DNA of 64,000 nucleotides from Rhizobium leguminosarum (lineage in GTDB: Bacteria; Pseudomonadota; Alphaproteobacteria; Rhizobiales; Rhizobiaceae). Positions within the stretch are counted from its first letter, which is position 1, and every line of letters starts with the position of its first letter. Of this stretch, positions 55,120 through 64,000 are shown piece by piece. Location of the stretch: contig NZ_CP016290.1 in the NCBI RefSeq assembly GCF_001679785.1, forward strand, positions 62,001 through 126,000, written 5' to 3'. Below the pieces are notes generated by a model. The model was not told the DNA's origin, searched no databases, and saw nothing but the letters and a program-made list of their open reading frames with translations. The position numbers were made by a program, and so were the translations under genes.

Positions 55120-56037
55120 TCATGCGCATGGCGCCTGCTTGAACAGATACGCCTTGGCCCGCTGCAGCATCTGTGCCAACCGTTCCCCACGCGGCCCCAG
55201 TGGGGCTATGGCCTCCCCGGCGTCGCTCAACAGATCCAGCGCGAACTGGTGTGCTGCCTCAAGCCCCATGATCGACGCGCAGGTCGGCTTCTGCGCCGCC
55301 GCGTCCTTACCGGGGGTCTTGCCCAGCGTCGCGGTATCCGCTGTCGCGTCAAGAATGTCGTCGATCACCTGCAACGCCAGACCTAAACAGGCGCTGTAAC
55401 GATCGAGCGCACAGTACAGCGCGGCGTGCGCGGCATCCTCCGCGATGGCGCATAGCGCGCCCATGCGAACGGACGCACGCACTAGCGCTCCGGTCTTCAT
55501 CCGGTGCATCGCCACGATCCTGTCCAGCTCGACGTGCTTTCCGACCAGCGACAGATCCATGGCCTGCCCGCCTGCGGCACCCTCGGCGGACACCGCCTGC
55601 GCCAGTTCGCGCACGAGCGCGATACGGTTGTCGCCCGGCGCATCCAGGCTCGCCAGGGTCAGGAAGGCGTGCGCCTGCAGCGCATCGCCGACCAGGATCG
55701 CAGTGGCTTCGCCGAACTTGACGTGCACGGTCGGGAGGCCGCGGCGAAGCACGTCGTCGTCCATCGCGGGCAGGTCGTCGTGGACCAGGGTACAGGCGTG
55801 CATCATCTCAATGGCGGCGCCGACTTCGTCGAGCATGTGTACTGGCGTGTCGGCCAGTGCGCCGGCAGCCATACAGAGCAAGGCGCGGGTGCGCTTCCCG
55901 CCTTGTAAGGTGGCGTAGCGCATTGCCGCCATCAGTTCAGTCTCACCGTCGTCTTCGGCGCGGAGAAGACGCGCCAGCGCCTGTTCGACCCGCTTTGCGT
56001 CGTCGTGTAGTGTGGAACCGGCCTGCATGTTGTTCAT
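55120..56037 (-). CDS. ggps: Geranylgeranyl diphosphate synthase
   Basis: A 305-residue trans-isoprenyl diphosphate synthase with the first Asp-rich motif DDLPAMDDD and the second DDILD (QVIDDILDATAD), plus GGKRTRALL for IPP binding. The small residues before the first motif fit a C20 product. It supplies GGPP to CPS. Length is normal and no truncation is seen. The start has AAAAGGAC upstream. Confidence 0.92.
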   Translation of the reverse strand: MNNMQAGSTLHDDAKRVEQALARLLRAEDDGETELMAAMRYATLQGGKRTRALLCMAAGALADTPVHMLDEVGAAIEMMHACTLVHDDLPAMDDDVLRRGLPTVHVKFGEATAILVGDALQAHAFLTLASLDAPGDNRIALVRELAQAVSAEGAAGGQAMDLSLVGKHVELDRIVAMHRMKTGALVRASVRMGALCAIAEDAAHAALYCALDRYSACLGLALQVIDDILDATADTATLGKTPGKDAAAQKPTCASIMGLEAAHQFALDLLSDAGEAIAPLGPRGERLAQMLQRAKAYLFKQAPCA

Positions 56038-56132
56038 GTCCTTTTACCTCACAGAAGACGGCTACGGCGAGCGCCAAACCGCCGCAGTGCTGGCGGCGTC
56101 GCGGCCTCGCCACACCGGCATGCGATGCCAGC

Positions 56133-57476
56133 TCATGAGAATCCGATGCGGATTGTCATGGACGGATGGGCGGTCGGGTAATAGCGCCGGCCTTTTTCGA
56201 CGTCGTTCAGCAACCGCGGCCGCACCCCGGCCTTGTGCATGGTCAGCGCCAAGGCGATGCAGAACTGCACCAGTTCCAGCCATACCAGGTGGTAGCCGAT
56301 GCAGACGTGTGGGCCGGTACCGAACTGCAGCATGTCCACCGACCGGATCGGCTCCGCGCGTTGCAGCCACCGCGCCAGGCGGAACTGATCAGGCGCCTCG
56401 TACAGCAGCGCCGAGGTCGAGAAATGCAGCAGCGGGATGCACAGATCGGTACCCGCGGGAATGCGCCGTTGGCCGAGTTGCAAGTCCTGCAGCGCGCGAC
56501 GCGGCAGGAGCGTGACCGCCGGATGCACGCGCAACGTCTCGCGGAACAGCGCCTCGGCGACCGGACACTGCGCCAGGTCCGCGTGCCGGGTCGGCACCGC
56601 GCCCACGCGTTGCGCCTCTTCGACCAGGGCGTCCCACAGCACAGGCTGCCGCGCCAACTCGATCACCATCCAGGCCATCGTTGAGGCGGTGGTCTCATGA
56701 CCGCCAAGCAGCAGCAAGCGGATATTGGCGACCAGGACGTCATCGGAGAGCGCATCGTCGCTGCGATCGAAGGCGCTCACCATGTCGCTGATCAACCCGG
56801 TGCGTGCGGCATAAGCGCGCGCGTCGCGGACGAACTGGCGCAACTGCGCGTCAATCCAGTCGCGGGCGGCGCGGCCGCGCCGCAAGGGCAGTCCGGGCAG
56901 GTCGATCGGAGGCGCGACGATCAACTGCAACAGTTGCCGGTACTTGCGATGCCATCCCGGCAGGTCCTGCACGGGGATTCCTATAAGGCTGAAGATGAGC
57001 TTGAGCATCAGGTCACCGGTTTCGCGCAGGATGGTTACCCCCCCGAGGTCGCGCCAAGCCTGCACCTGCGCCTGGATGACGGGCGCGAACAGGTCGCCGA
57101 TGCCGGCCTGGGTCAGCCCCTTGGGCAGGAACGCTGCCTTGATCGCATCGCGCGCCTGCCGGTGCGCGATGCCGTCCTGCGCGACCAACGTTCCCCCAAA
57201 CAATTCGGGCGCGATCTCCTCGATCAGCTTCGAGGACACGTCCTTGTGTCGGAGCAATGCGAACGCATCTGGATCCACGCAGGTCATCATGTGTCCGGCA
57301 GGGCCGAAATCCAGCCAGAAGTGGCTCCCCAGCGTCCGTTCCGCGCGCCGGAGCAGGCGCGGCAGGTCGTAGACCATGGCGGGAAGATGACCGACCAGGG
57401 GGAAAGCGCCAGGCAGGACCGGGATGTCGTGCCGCAGCCGGTGCCGACGGTTCAGCGGGTTGAGCAGCATGTCCAT
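56133..57476 (-). CDS. cyp117: Cytochrome P450 CYP117
   Basis: A 447-residue P450: I-helix LLLGGHETTAST, ExxR in RETLR, and heme loop FGTGPHVCIG with the cysteine ligand. In rhizobial gibberellin operons CYP117 performs the early oxidations of ent-kaurene to ent-kaurenoic acid. It starts at [11 protein letters not shown], the ATG sharing one base with the SDR stop (TGATG); upstream frame-open residues are shadow. The electron donor is probably the ferredoxin encoded in the operon. Confidence 0.93.
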   Translation of the reverse strand: MDMLLNPLNRRHRLRHDIPVLPGAFPLVGHLPAMVYDLPRLLRRAERTLGSHFWLDFGPAGHMMTCVDPDAFALLRHKDVSSKLIEEIAPELFGGTLVAQDGIAHRQARDAIKAAFLPKGLTQAGIGDLFAPVIQAQVQAWRDLGGVTILRETGDLMLKLIFSLIGIPVQDLPGWHRKYRQLLQLIVAPPIDLPGLPLRRGRAARDWIDAQLRQFVRDARAYAARTGLISDMVSAFDRSDDALSDDVLVANIRLLLLGGHETTASTMAWMVIELARQPVLWDALVEEAQRVGAVPTRHADLAQCPVAEALFRETLRVHPAVTLLPRRALQDLQLGQRRIPAGTDLCIPLLHFSTSALLYEAPDQFRLARWLQRAEPIRSVDMLQFGTGPHVCIGYHLVWLELVQFCIALALTMHKAGVRPRLLNDVEKGRRYYPTAHPSMTIRIGFS

Positions 57477-58318
57477 CAGCGCGGCTCCGGGGCAGCTTTG
57501 CCGGTGTCGCCGGCAGGCCCCACGGCGCGGCTGTTGCCACCGTCGGCGTACGTCGGCACATGCGCCAGCATGCCGCCGTCGATGCACACGACCTGGCCGG
57601 TGATGAACGCAGCATCGTCGGAGAGCAGGAACGCCACCAGCGCGGCCACGTCCTCGGGGCGGCCGACGTGCGGCAGGAGCTGGTGCCGGCGCAGATGCCG
57701 TTGCATGCACTCGTCCAGCTTGGCGAGGAGACGCTCGGTCATGATGAGACCCGGCGCAACTGCGTTGCAGCGGATCTGCGCATGGCCGTACTGGGTGGCG
57801 AGTGAGGCCGACAGCATGTTCATCGCGGCCTTCGACGCGGCGTAGGACGTCAGCGCGGTGTCTCCGCTGAGCCCCTGGCACGACGACATGTTGACGATCG
57901 CGCCACCGCCGCGGGCGATCATCCGTGGGATGGCCTGCCGGCAGCAGAGCAGTGTGCCGCGCAGATTGGTCGCCATCGTCTGATCCCAGACCGCCACGTC
58001 CAGGTCGAGGATCGCGCGGTCGCGCGGGGTCAAATGCATGGCACTCGCGTTGTTCACCAGCAGGTCGACCCCACCGAAGTGCCGCTCCGCCGTCTCGAAC
58101 AGCGCTGCGACCGCCGGGGCATCGGCGATGTCCATGGCCAGCGCCAGGGCGTGCCCCGCTTCGGCGGCGATCTGCGCGGTGCAGGCGCTGGCCGCCGAGC
58201 CATCAATGTCGGCCACCACCAATCTGCCGCCCTCGCGCGCGATGGCGAGGGCGCATGCCTTTCCAATGCCGGCGCCGGCGCCGGTCACCACAGCCACCTT
58301 GCCTTCAAACCGTCCCAT
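57476..58318 (-). CDS. sdr: Short-chain dehydrogenase/reductase of the gibberellin operon
   Basis: A 280-residue classical [13 protein letters not shown] cofactor loop, NNAS, catalytic Ser in NMSSCQG, YAASK catalytic Tyr/Lys, and C-terminal [13 protein letters not shown]. It oxidises an aldehyde intermediate (GA-aldehyde stage) with NAD(P). AGGAGG lies 7 bp before the ATG at 58318, a good start, but the ferredoxin frame upstream runs into it without a stop, so a read-through fusion is possible. The last 20 residues exceed the usual SDR end. Confidence 0.92.
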   Translation of the reverse strand: MGRFEGKVAVVTGAGAGIGKACALAIAREGGRLVVADIDGSAASACTAQIAAEAGHALALAMDIADAPAVAALFETAERHFGGVDLLVNNASAMHLTPRDRAILDLDVAVWDQTMATNLRGTLLCCRQAIPRMIARGGGAIVNMSSCQGLSGDTALTSYAASKAAMNMLSASLATQYGHAQIRCNAVAPGLIMTERLLAKLDECMQRHLRRHQLLPHVGRPEDVAALVAFLLSDDAAFITGQVVCIDGGMLAHVPTYADGGNSRAVGPAGDTGKAAPEPR

Positions 58319-58612
58319 TGTGTCCTCCTGGTTGCGTTGTTCTTTCGAGGCATGCCGCTTGGCCTTCGCCGGGAAAGGCGCATGGTCGGCGCGGGCGCGC
58401 TCATCATCGCCAGTGTTGCTGTCGATGACCCGAATCGCTTCGACCGGGCACTGGCTGGCGGCGAGCCGCACGGCGGTGTGCAGCGCCTGCGGGACCGTCG
58501 CCACGAGCGTTTCGGCCACGCCGTCCGTTTCGCGCTGGCGAAAGGTGCCCGGCAGCGTCAGCACGCACTGCCCGGTGGTTCCGCACAGATCCGGGTCGAC
58601 CACGACGCGCAT
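58319..58612 (-). CDS. fd: 3Fe-4S-type ferredoxin of the gibberellin operon
   Basis: About 65 residues of ferredoxin ([18 protein letters not shown] ... [11 protein letters not shown]) with three cluster cysteines in a CxxxxxC ... CP arrangement, the 3Fe-4S pattern of P450 redox partners, followed by a hydrophilic tail rich in Arg/Lys/Ala. It passes electrons to the P450s. GAGG before the ATG at 58612 would allow separate translation, but it is in frame with CYP114 before it and SDR after it with no stop on either side. CYP114-Fd fusions are known in rhizobia. Confidence 0.88.
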
Positions 58613-59905
58613 CTCAGCCTCGCCCTGCGCATGCAGCCGCACCGGCAGCGCGCGGAACGTCCTAAGGAACGCGGAGGGCTCCCGGGTCGGCTGCTCGGCC
58701 AATGCCAGTGTGGGGAAGCGCGCCTGGATCCGCGGCAGGCTTTCGGCCAACTGCACCCGGGCCAGTTGCGCACCGAGGCAGAAGTGGATGCCGTGGCCGA
58801 AGCTCAGCATGATCTTCCCGTCGGTCGATATGCCAGGGCTGGTGCCGTAGAACCGCGCGGGATCGAAGCGGTCGGGATCGGGAAAGGCGTCCGGGTCGCG
58901 ATTGCCGGCCGCGATCAGCACGCGCACGTCCGCGTTCTTCGGGATCACCACGCCGCCCAGTTCAATGTCGCGCTGGGCGATACGCGGAATGGAGCTGAAC
59001 ATGGCGGGCGCGTCGCAGCGCAGGACTTCTTCGACGAATGCCTTAACCCCCGCCGCGTCTCCCTGCAGCCAGTGTCGCTGTTCGGGATACGCCAGCATCG
59101 CCAGGACCGCATGGTCAATGGTCGCCGCAGTGGTGGTGAAGCCACCCAGCAGCATGCCCCACAGCATGCCGATCAACTCCGCATCCGACAGCGTGTCGGC
59201 ATCGTCGTCGTGTGCGCCTACCAGCATCGACACGATGTCGTGGCGGGGATCGGTGCGCTTGCGCTGTACGAGGTCGCCGAAGTAGGCCTGCACCCTGGCG
59301 CTGGCCGCGTCCGCCGCCGCGAGTTGGGGATCGCTGGCGTGCGGGCTCAGGCCTTCCAGAATGGCGCCGATGCCGGCGGTGAGCCCGAACATGTCGTCTT
59401 GTGGCATGCCGAACAGTTCGGCGAAGACCAGCATGGGCAAGGCCAGCGCGAATTCCCGATGCAGGTCCACCGTCTCCCCGCGCTCCAGCGCGGGCGCCAT
59501 GCCGTCCAGGCGCGCTGCGACGATGCGCGCGATGCTCGGCCGCAGGTTGTCGATCTGGCGCATGGTGAAATCGCGCGAGATCAGCCGGCGCAAACGCGTA
59601 TGGGTCGGTGGGTCCTTCATCGCCAGCGTGGAGGCCAGCAGATTGAGCGACAGACTGGTCGCCGCACGCGGGAAATAGCGCGCCAGTTCGCCCGGCGCCG
59701 GTCCCCGAAACGCATCGCCCGTGGCCTTGAACGCCCAGTAGATGTCGGCGTGGCGGCTCAACAGATAGAGTCCCGACGCCGCGCGATGCACCGGATCGTG
59801 CTCACGCAACCACCGCATGAACGGATACGGGTCGTGGATGCACGCTGGTGACGCCAGTTCGGCGAAGGCGTCCCGGTATGCTGCCGTGGTTTCTTGCACG
59901 TCCAT
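58613..59905 (-). CDS. cyp114: Cytochrome P450 CYP114
   Basis: A 431-residue P450: I-helix [14 protein letters not shown], ExxR in EEVLR, and heme loop [19 protein letters not shown]. In rhizobial operons CYP114 carries out ring contraction of ent-7-hydroxykaurenoic acid towards GA12-aldehyde, with the fused or adjacent ferredoxin. It begins 93 bp after the CYP112 stop. Its frame continues into the ferredoxin without a stop. Confidence 0.93.
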
Positions 59906-59998
59906 CTGGGTTACCTCTTGGCTGGCTGATCTGACTGGCGCGCGCCGGGTGCGCCGGCAAATTGCGGAAAGATCGCGATTCCCGGTGGTGTCCGCGCA

Positions 59999-61201
59999 TC
60001 ACCAGAGCACCGGCAACTCCTCGAACCCGCCAGTGATGATCTCCTTGCGCAACTTCAGTTCTTCGGGCGCCACGGCCAGGCGTAGCGCGGGAAAGCGCTG
60101 AAAGATCGAACCGAACACCACCTTGAGTTCCAGCCTGGCAAGCGCCTCGCCAATGCAGTAGTGCGGCCCGTAGGAGAACGCCAGGTGCGGCTTTTCGGCG
60201 CGTCCGATGTCGAAGATTTCCGGGTCGTCGAAATGGCGTGGATCGAACGACGTCGCCGGCAGGCCGACCAGCACCTTGCTCTCCGCGGGAATATGCACGC
60301 CCGCGATGGTCACGTCGGTCCTCGGATAGCGCATGATGCCGTCCCAGCCCGCGCCCGGCGGGTACATGCGCAGGATTTCCTCTACCGCCTTGTCCACGAG
60401 GGATGGATCGCCGACCAGGCGTTCGCGCTGTTGCGGATGGCGGAACATGGCCAGCAGGCCGAATTCAATCTGTGCGACGGTGCTCTCGTGCCCCGCCACC
60501 AGCATGCCCGCTGCCAGGCCGATCGCCTCTTCCTCGGTCGCCTTGCCCTGGTCGACCGCCGCGAGCAGATCCGTCAGCAGGTTGTCGCCCGGATCCTGGC
60601 GCTTTTCCCGCATCTTGCCGCGAATGTAGGCGCGCAATTCTTCCCAGGCCAGACGCGACGCGCTACGCGGGCCGCTTTCATGCTGGTGCGTCATAACCTC
60701 GTCGGACAGCTCGGCGAAAAAGGCGTGATCCTCGTAGGGCACGCCCATCAGCGCGCTGATGACCTTGGCCGGAAGCGGAAAGGAGAGGTGGTGTCGCAAG
60801 TCGGCGGGCTGGGGCTGGGCCGCCAGCGTCTCGAACAACTGCGCGGCGATCGCCTCGATCTCCTGCGCGAGCAGCTTCACCCTGCCGCTGCTGAAGGCCG
60901 GTGTCACGATCGTGCGTAACCGGGCATGCTCGCTGCCCTCGTGCGAGACCAGCCACCCCGGCGAACCGAGAATTACCGAATCGGGGGTGAACGCTGCCGG
61001 GGGCATTCCCGCGGGCCGGAACGCCGCGTCGGACAGTACCGCCTTGGCCTCGTCGTAGCCTGTCACCCACCAGCCTTCGTGCCCGGACGGGAAGCGCACG
61101 CGGTGGATCGGACCGCGGGCGCATAGCGCCAACATCTCCGGCGAGGGCTCGATGTGATCGACGCGCCACATCGGTAGCGTCGGCAAGGATTGTTCGGACA
61201 T
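59999..61201 (-). CDS. cyp112: Cytochrome P450 CYP112
   Basis: A 400-residue P450: I-helix GMLVAGHESTVAQ, ExxR in EEILR, and heme loop FSYGPHYCIGEAL with the cysteine ligand. CYP112 oxidises C-20 of GA12 stepwise to give GA9 with loss of carbon. It is the first complete gene of the operon. No intact CYP115, which would 3-hydroxylate GA9 to bioactive GA4, precedes it; only a short possible relic is seen upstream. Confidence 0.93.
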   Translation of the reverse strand: MSEQSLPTLPMWRVDHIEPSPEMLALCARGPIHRVRFPSGHEGWWVTGYDEAKAVLSDAAFRPAGMPPAAFTPDSVILGSPGWLVSHEGSEHARLRTIVTPAFSSGRVKLLAQEIEAIAAQLFETLAAQPQPADLRHHLSFPLPAKVISALMGVPYEDHAFFAELSDEVMTHQHESGPRSASRLAWEELRAYIRGKMREKRQDPGDNLLTDLLAAVDQGKATEEEAIGLAAGMLVAGHESTVAQIEFGLLAMFRHPQQRERLVGDPSLVDKAVEEILRMYPPGAGWDGIMRYPRTDVTIAGVHIPAESKVLVGLPATSFDPRHFDDPEIFDIGRAEKPHLAFSYGPHYCIGEALARLELKVVFGSIFQRFPALRLAVAPEELKLRKEIITGGFEELPVLW

Positions 61202-61243
61202 GACGGCACTTCACTCTCTATGTGATGAAAGGGCGGAAGGTGA

Positions 61244-61260
61244 CCGGCAGGCGCTGCCGG
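61244..61260. promoter_or_regulatory. Perfect hairpin in the CYP112 leader
   Basis: CCGGCAG-GCG-CTGCCGG forms a 7-bp perfect stem with a 3-nt loop, 43 bp upstream of the CYP112 ATG. It could be a remnant intergenic terminator or a leader structure of the operon. No sigma-54 or nod-box motif was seen in the leader. Confidence 0.4.
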
Positions 61261-61380
61261 CAGCCAATGACTTAAGGCGGCATGTAGAAGACGTCCTACG
61301 CGGCGATTGTCGGCGCCAGATACTCCACCGCACGAACAGCGGGGAAGTACCGGCATGACGCGCTGGACGTCTTGCAAGCG

Positions 61381-62748
61381 TCAGCAGGAACCGCAATCGT
61401 CTTCATCGTCTTGCTCTACGATGTGTCTTCTTACGATTTCCTCATCCCTCTTGAGGAGGTTGAGCACTGCTTCAGCGTCGGCGAAGACCTCCTCCACATC
61501 CTCGCGTGAGATAACGAGGCTGCCGCCTCGCGCAACGCTTCGCTGAACGAGACGGCGCACCATCTCCTTGACATAAGCCGCGCTTCCGCCGTTGGAACGG
61601 GCGACGGCCTCGGCCAAAGCTTCGCCCTGGAAGTTCAGCGCATGACCGTATTGCTTGATCAGCCGCTCGCGGCAATCGTCATCAGGGAGAGGAATCTCAA
61701 GAGGCACATCTACACGGCCCGAACGCGAGGCGAGTGCCCCCTCGAGGGAGTTCAGCCGATTCGTGGTCAGGAGGATGAGGATGTCAGCGTCTGTACCGAG
61801 ACCGTCCATCTCGTTCAACAAGCGGTTCAGGCGGGTTTCTGCCTTTTGGCTCGAAATATCTTCGCGCGAACGGGCAACCAGATCCACATCCTCAATCACC
61901 ATGATGCATGGCTGCAGGACGCGAGCCAACGCGAAGTATTCCTCCATATTCAGCATCTGCTCAGCCGTGACCAGAATTGTGCTGTGCTCGGGCAGGTTGG
62001 CAGCAATATAGTGGACGACATGGGTCTTGCCGGTGCCAGGATGTCCGTGGAGCAGAATACCCTTGCGTCCCGATTGGCCGAGGCGCTTCAACTCGTCCCG
62101 GTATTTAACAAAATCGAAGATGTGCGTATCGAGCTGGGTCATAGTCGCCTTGGAAAGCACGACGTCGTTCCGGCTTACCGCAGGAAGCTTGTGCACCCTC
62201 ATTGTTTCGTGAGTGCTCCCGAAGTCATTGACCTCGAAAGAGACAGCCTTGTTGCGATAATATCGGGAGCTCTTGCCCTGCGCCTGGATTGTGCGCAGAA
62301 AACCCTCGGCGAAGTCACGCCCCACCTCATTAGGCAGATGAGCTATTTCGACCTGGACCTTTGGACCATGCCGGGTAGTAAACTTCGACAACATGACTGC
62401 TGCAGGCATGTCGCCGTCGATCGTTATCAGCCAGAGACCGTTGTTAATCGAAGCGTATGGCTCATCTTCGCCAATGTCGATGTCCTGGTGCTGCACGGGC
62501 GCCAGCCGCACGACGCGTTTTCCCTCGGAAGTGGTCAGGTCTGACAGCTTCATCGGAAAAATCTCGTACTCTTGATGTAAGCCCGAGAGCTGAGGGGACC
62601 AAGGTGCGACTAGGTCCTCGATTATGGTTTGAAGATCTGGCAGGAGATGTGCTGTAAACTGCCGGCGCGAGTTCACGAGAATTGTCAGATCATTGGTCTT
62701 GAAATGGCGACTAAGTTTCTGCCACACAAAGCGATCGGATTCAGTCAA
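61381..62748 (-). CDS. AAA+ ATPase (FtsH/spastin-like core)
   Basis: A 455-residue protein whose C-terminal half is an AAA+ module: Walker A GHPGTGKTH, Walker B CIMVIEDVDLVA, sensor-1 TTN, and arginine finger in ALASRSGRVD. The N-terminal 210 residues are mixed alpha/beta with no recognised domain. It ends in an acidic, cysteine-containing tail (DDEDDCGSC). No protease domain or membrane helix is present, so it is more like a remodelling ATPase than FtsH. It belongs to lower-G+C DNA and ends just where the gibberellin segment begins. Confidence 0.85.
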   Translation of the reverse strand: MTESDRFVWQKLSRHFKTNDLTILVNSRRQFTAHLLPDLQTIIEDLVAPWSPQLSGLHQEYEIFPMKLSDLTTSEGKRVVRLAPVQHQDIDIGEDEPYASINNGLWLITIDGDMPAAVMLSKFTTRHGPKVQVEIAHLPNEVGRDFAEGFLRTIQAQGKSSRYYRNKAVSFEVNDFGSTHETMRVHKLPAVSRNDVVLSKATMTQLDTHIFDFVKYRDELKRLGQSGRKGILLHGHPGTGKTHVVHYIAANLPEHSTILVTAEQMLNMEEYFALARVLQPCIMVIEDVDLVARSREDISSQKAETRLNRLLNEMDGLGTDADILILLTTNRLNSLEGALASRSGRVDVPLEIPLPDDDCRERLIKQYGHALNFQGEALAEAVARSNGGSAAYVKEMVRRLVQRSVARGGSLVISREDVEEVFADAEAVLNLLKRDEEIVRRHIVEQDDEDDCGSC

Positions 62749-62830
62749 GACGATGTTCCTTTGAAAGTTGAGTTGAGTGGAAGGCCTGGGTCTCTAAAAG
62801 CAGCATCCGCATCAGGTTTCTCTCCAAACG

Positions 62831-63751
62831 TTATTCTGCAGATATCGGTCTTCGCGGCCGCGAGCTCGCCATAAGGCGGCGGCCCGAACACTTCATCGAG
62901 TGCCGGGTGACATCGAACCTGTCGGCGCCGGGACCGATGGCCTTTTCGTCCCGGTTCGCCGGATGGAACGGCGTCACCGCGGTAGGCGTGCACCCGTCGC
63001 TCTCCACGTCCGGGGTGCCATAACGGAAAGGCCAGATTGGCCACTGTGCTGCCCCCAGCGCAGGATCTCCCTGATCGCCTGCGACGACGGAACTTGGCCG
63101 CTGCGCCCGGTGGTTCTTGCGGGCCGCGGCTACTGAGATGATTTGTAGTTTCTCACCCTCGCGCCTGCGCGGGCAAAACTTCAAAGCCTCTTTCGGACGG
63201 GCCGAAGCGAGATAAGCACCGGAGTTCGTTAATCTGTCGAAGCGTATAGGAGCGTCGTCCTGCGGTCCCGAACTCCGGTGTTGGCCCCAGCCCATCAATT
63301 GACAACTGGCGCAGATAACACGGCCTGTCGTCGAGAATTTTTTCGGGAGCTCGCCCCGCGCGCTTAGGCGATCCCAGAGGTCTTCGCCATGGCGCTGAAT
63401 GCGCTCCGACGTTGCCTCCATTCGATCGCGAGGATTCTCAGATTGTGTGATCAATGATGGCATGACGCTTTTCTTGCTATATGACGTTATGAATCCGTCA
63501 CCGACTCCTAACACGTTGGCTAGGTCAGTCAATAGCCAACAAGCATTTGCCGGCAACAAACTTACCCGCTCCATCGGAGCAGCCTTCGTCAGCCTCATTG
63601 AGTTTTTGTGTATTTCTCTCTCAGTCGGGCGCTGCGACGCAATTTCCTCGGCGATCCGCTCCGCGGTCCGGCGTGGACTAGCCTCCGACCGGGATGAACG
63701 TTCCTCCATGCCGCCGACGCCTTCGCAGCGCGCCACGACCTTCGCCGTCAT
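62831..63751 (-). CDS. Uncertain hypothetical protein
   Basis: The first about 140 residues from 63751 look protein-like (RTAERIAEEIASQRPTEREIHKN, LLTDLANVLGVGDGFIT, RIQRHGEDLWDRLSARGE), but the later part is Arg/Pro-rich and resembles shadow coding. There is only a weak ribosome-binding site. It may be a regulator or a degenerate gene; no family recognised. The rest of 62.75-63.79 kb shows nothing better. Confidence 0.3.
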   Translation of the reverse strand: MTAKVVARCEGVGGMEERSSRSEASPRRTAERIAEEIASQRPTEREIHKNSMRLTKAAPMERVSLLPANACWLLTDLANVLGVGDGFITSYSKKSVMPSLITQSENPRDRMEATSERIQRHGEDLWDRLSARGELPKKFSTTGRVICASCQLMGWGQHRSSGPQDDAPIRFDRLTNSGAYLASARPKEALKFCPRRREGEKLQIISVAAARKNHRAQRPSSVVAGDQGDPALGAAQWPIWPFRYGTPDVESDGCTPTAVTPFHPANRDEKAIGPGADRFDVTRHSMKCSGRRLMASSRPRRPISAE

Positions 63752-63791
63752 CCTATATGTCTGCGCAGCCTGGGCTTTGAAACAACGGCCC

Positions 63792-64000
63792 TGCGCTGTC
63801 ACGTTGTTTGAACGGCAGGCGAGTCAAGGCCCGTGCGGACAGTTTCAGACGAGCTGGCCGCTGACGGCTTTCTACTGGGCCATGGCTTGCGGTCGGTGAT
63901 TGCGAATCTGGTTGGCAGAATATTTTGTGTGATCTGGAACGAAGAGATTGCGAACGACTGAGAACAGCGAAACAAAAATGTTGCAAGCTCCCGATTGATC
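63792..64000 (-). mobile_element. IS6-family insertion sequence, copy B2 (cut by window end)
   Basis: It begins GCGCTGTCACGTTGTTTGAA and closely follows copy B1 (35384) in the same orientation for the whole visible length. The transposase C-terminus (AMAQ then K) has a TAG in place of the TGG of copy B1, so the protein would end about 8 residues early. Confidence 0.85.

Noticed and set aside
57477..57881. Upstream extension of CYP117
   Set aside because: It lies entirely inside the SDR gene in another frame; CYP117 starts at the TGATG overlap at 57476.
58034..59851. 605-codon plus-strand frame opposite CYP114/SDR
   Set aside because: Its His/Arg/Gln-rich composition is typical of the complement of a high-G+C coding region; the minus-strand genes carry all conserved motifs.
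61202..61380. nod box or NifA/sigma-54 promoter for the gibberellin operon
   Set aside because: No sequence in the leader matches the nod-box, TGT-N10-ACA or -24/-12 consensus well enough.

Overview
The window looks like an accessory replicon or symbiotic region of a nitrogen-fixing alphaproteobacterium (Rhizobiales; Rhizobium/Ensifer type). Three things point there: amino-acid ABC transporters and Lrp/GlxA regulators of rhizobial type, a dense load of IS6-, IS66-, IS5- and IS30-type elements, and a complete diterpenoid (gibberellin) operon of the kind carried on rhizobial symbiotic plasmids and islands. No rRNA, intact tRNA, CRISPR array or replication origin was seen.

Layout. 0-3.4 kb: NfeD/slipin membrane pair, then an AbiE-like toxin-antitoxin operon. 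3.6-10.5 kb: a catabolic operon (amidohydrolase, fused amino-acid ABC transporter, binding protein, M24 peptidase-like hydrolase, diaminopropionate ammonia-lyase) under a divergent Lrp regulator. 10.5-16.3 kb: a cobalt nitrile hydratase operon carrying its own CbtAB cobalt importer and CobW metallochaperone, ending in a GlxA-type regulator. 17-21 kb: an MHS transporter and alpha/beta hydrolase behind a recognisable sigma-54 promoter, with the divergent enhancer-binding protein. 21-26 kb: PLP enzyme, XRE-cupin regulator, B3/B4-domain protein and an ABC transporter whose permease is cut off by an IS6-type element.

26-36 kb is a mosaic of IS6-family copies, gene fragments (M16 protease, integrase, IS30, IS5), two toxin-antitoxin modules (HigBA-like and Fic), a BON-domain protein and a tandem pair of AidA/PixA-like proteins. 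36.8-46.6 kb holds the most novel part: eight co-directional, tightly packed genes led by a homologue of pyruvoyl-dependent histidine decarboxylase, then a 75-residue peptide, a large helical-repeat protein, an NAD-dependent epimerase-like protein, two NADPH:FMN reductase-like flavoproteins, an O-methyltransferase and an aminotransferase. It reads as an undescribed small-molecule or modified-peptide pathway. Its last gene is split by an IS66 element with a perfect 8-bp target duplication. 47-50.5 kb: two decayed IS6-family copies around a HAD phosphatase.

51.2-61.2 kb, on the minus strand and visibly richer in G+C than its surroundings, is the gibberellin operon in the order CYP112, CYP114, ferredoxin, SDR, CYP117, GGPP synthase, ent-copalyl diphosphate synthase, ent-kaurene synthase, type II IPP isomerase. 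No CYP115 gene is present, so the expected end product is GA9 rather than GA4. CYP114-ferredoxin-SDR and KS-IDI are each open in one frame with no stop between the domains. The window ends with an AAA+ ATPase, an uncertain ORF and the start of another IS6-type copy.
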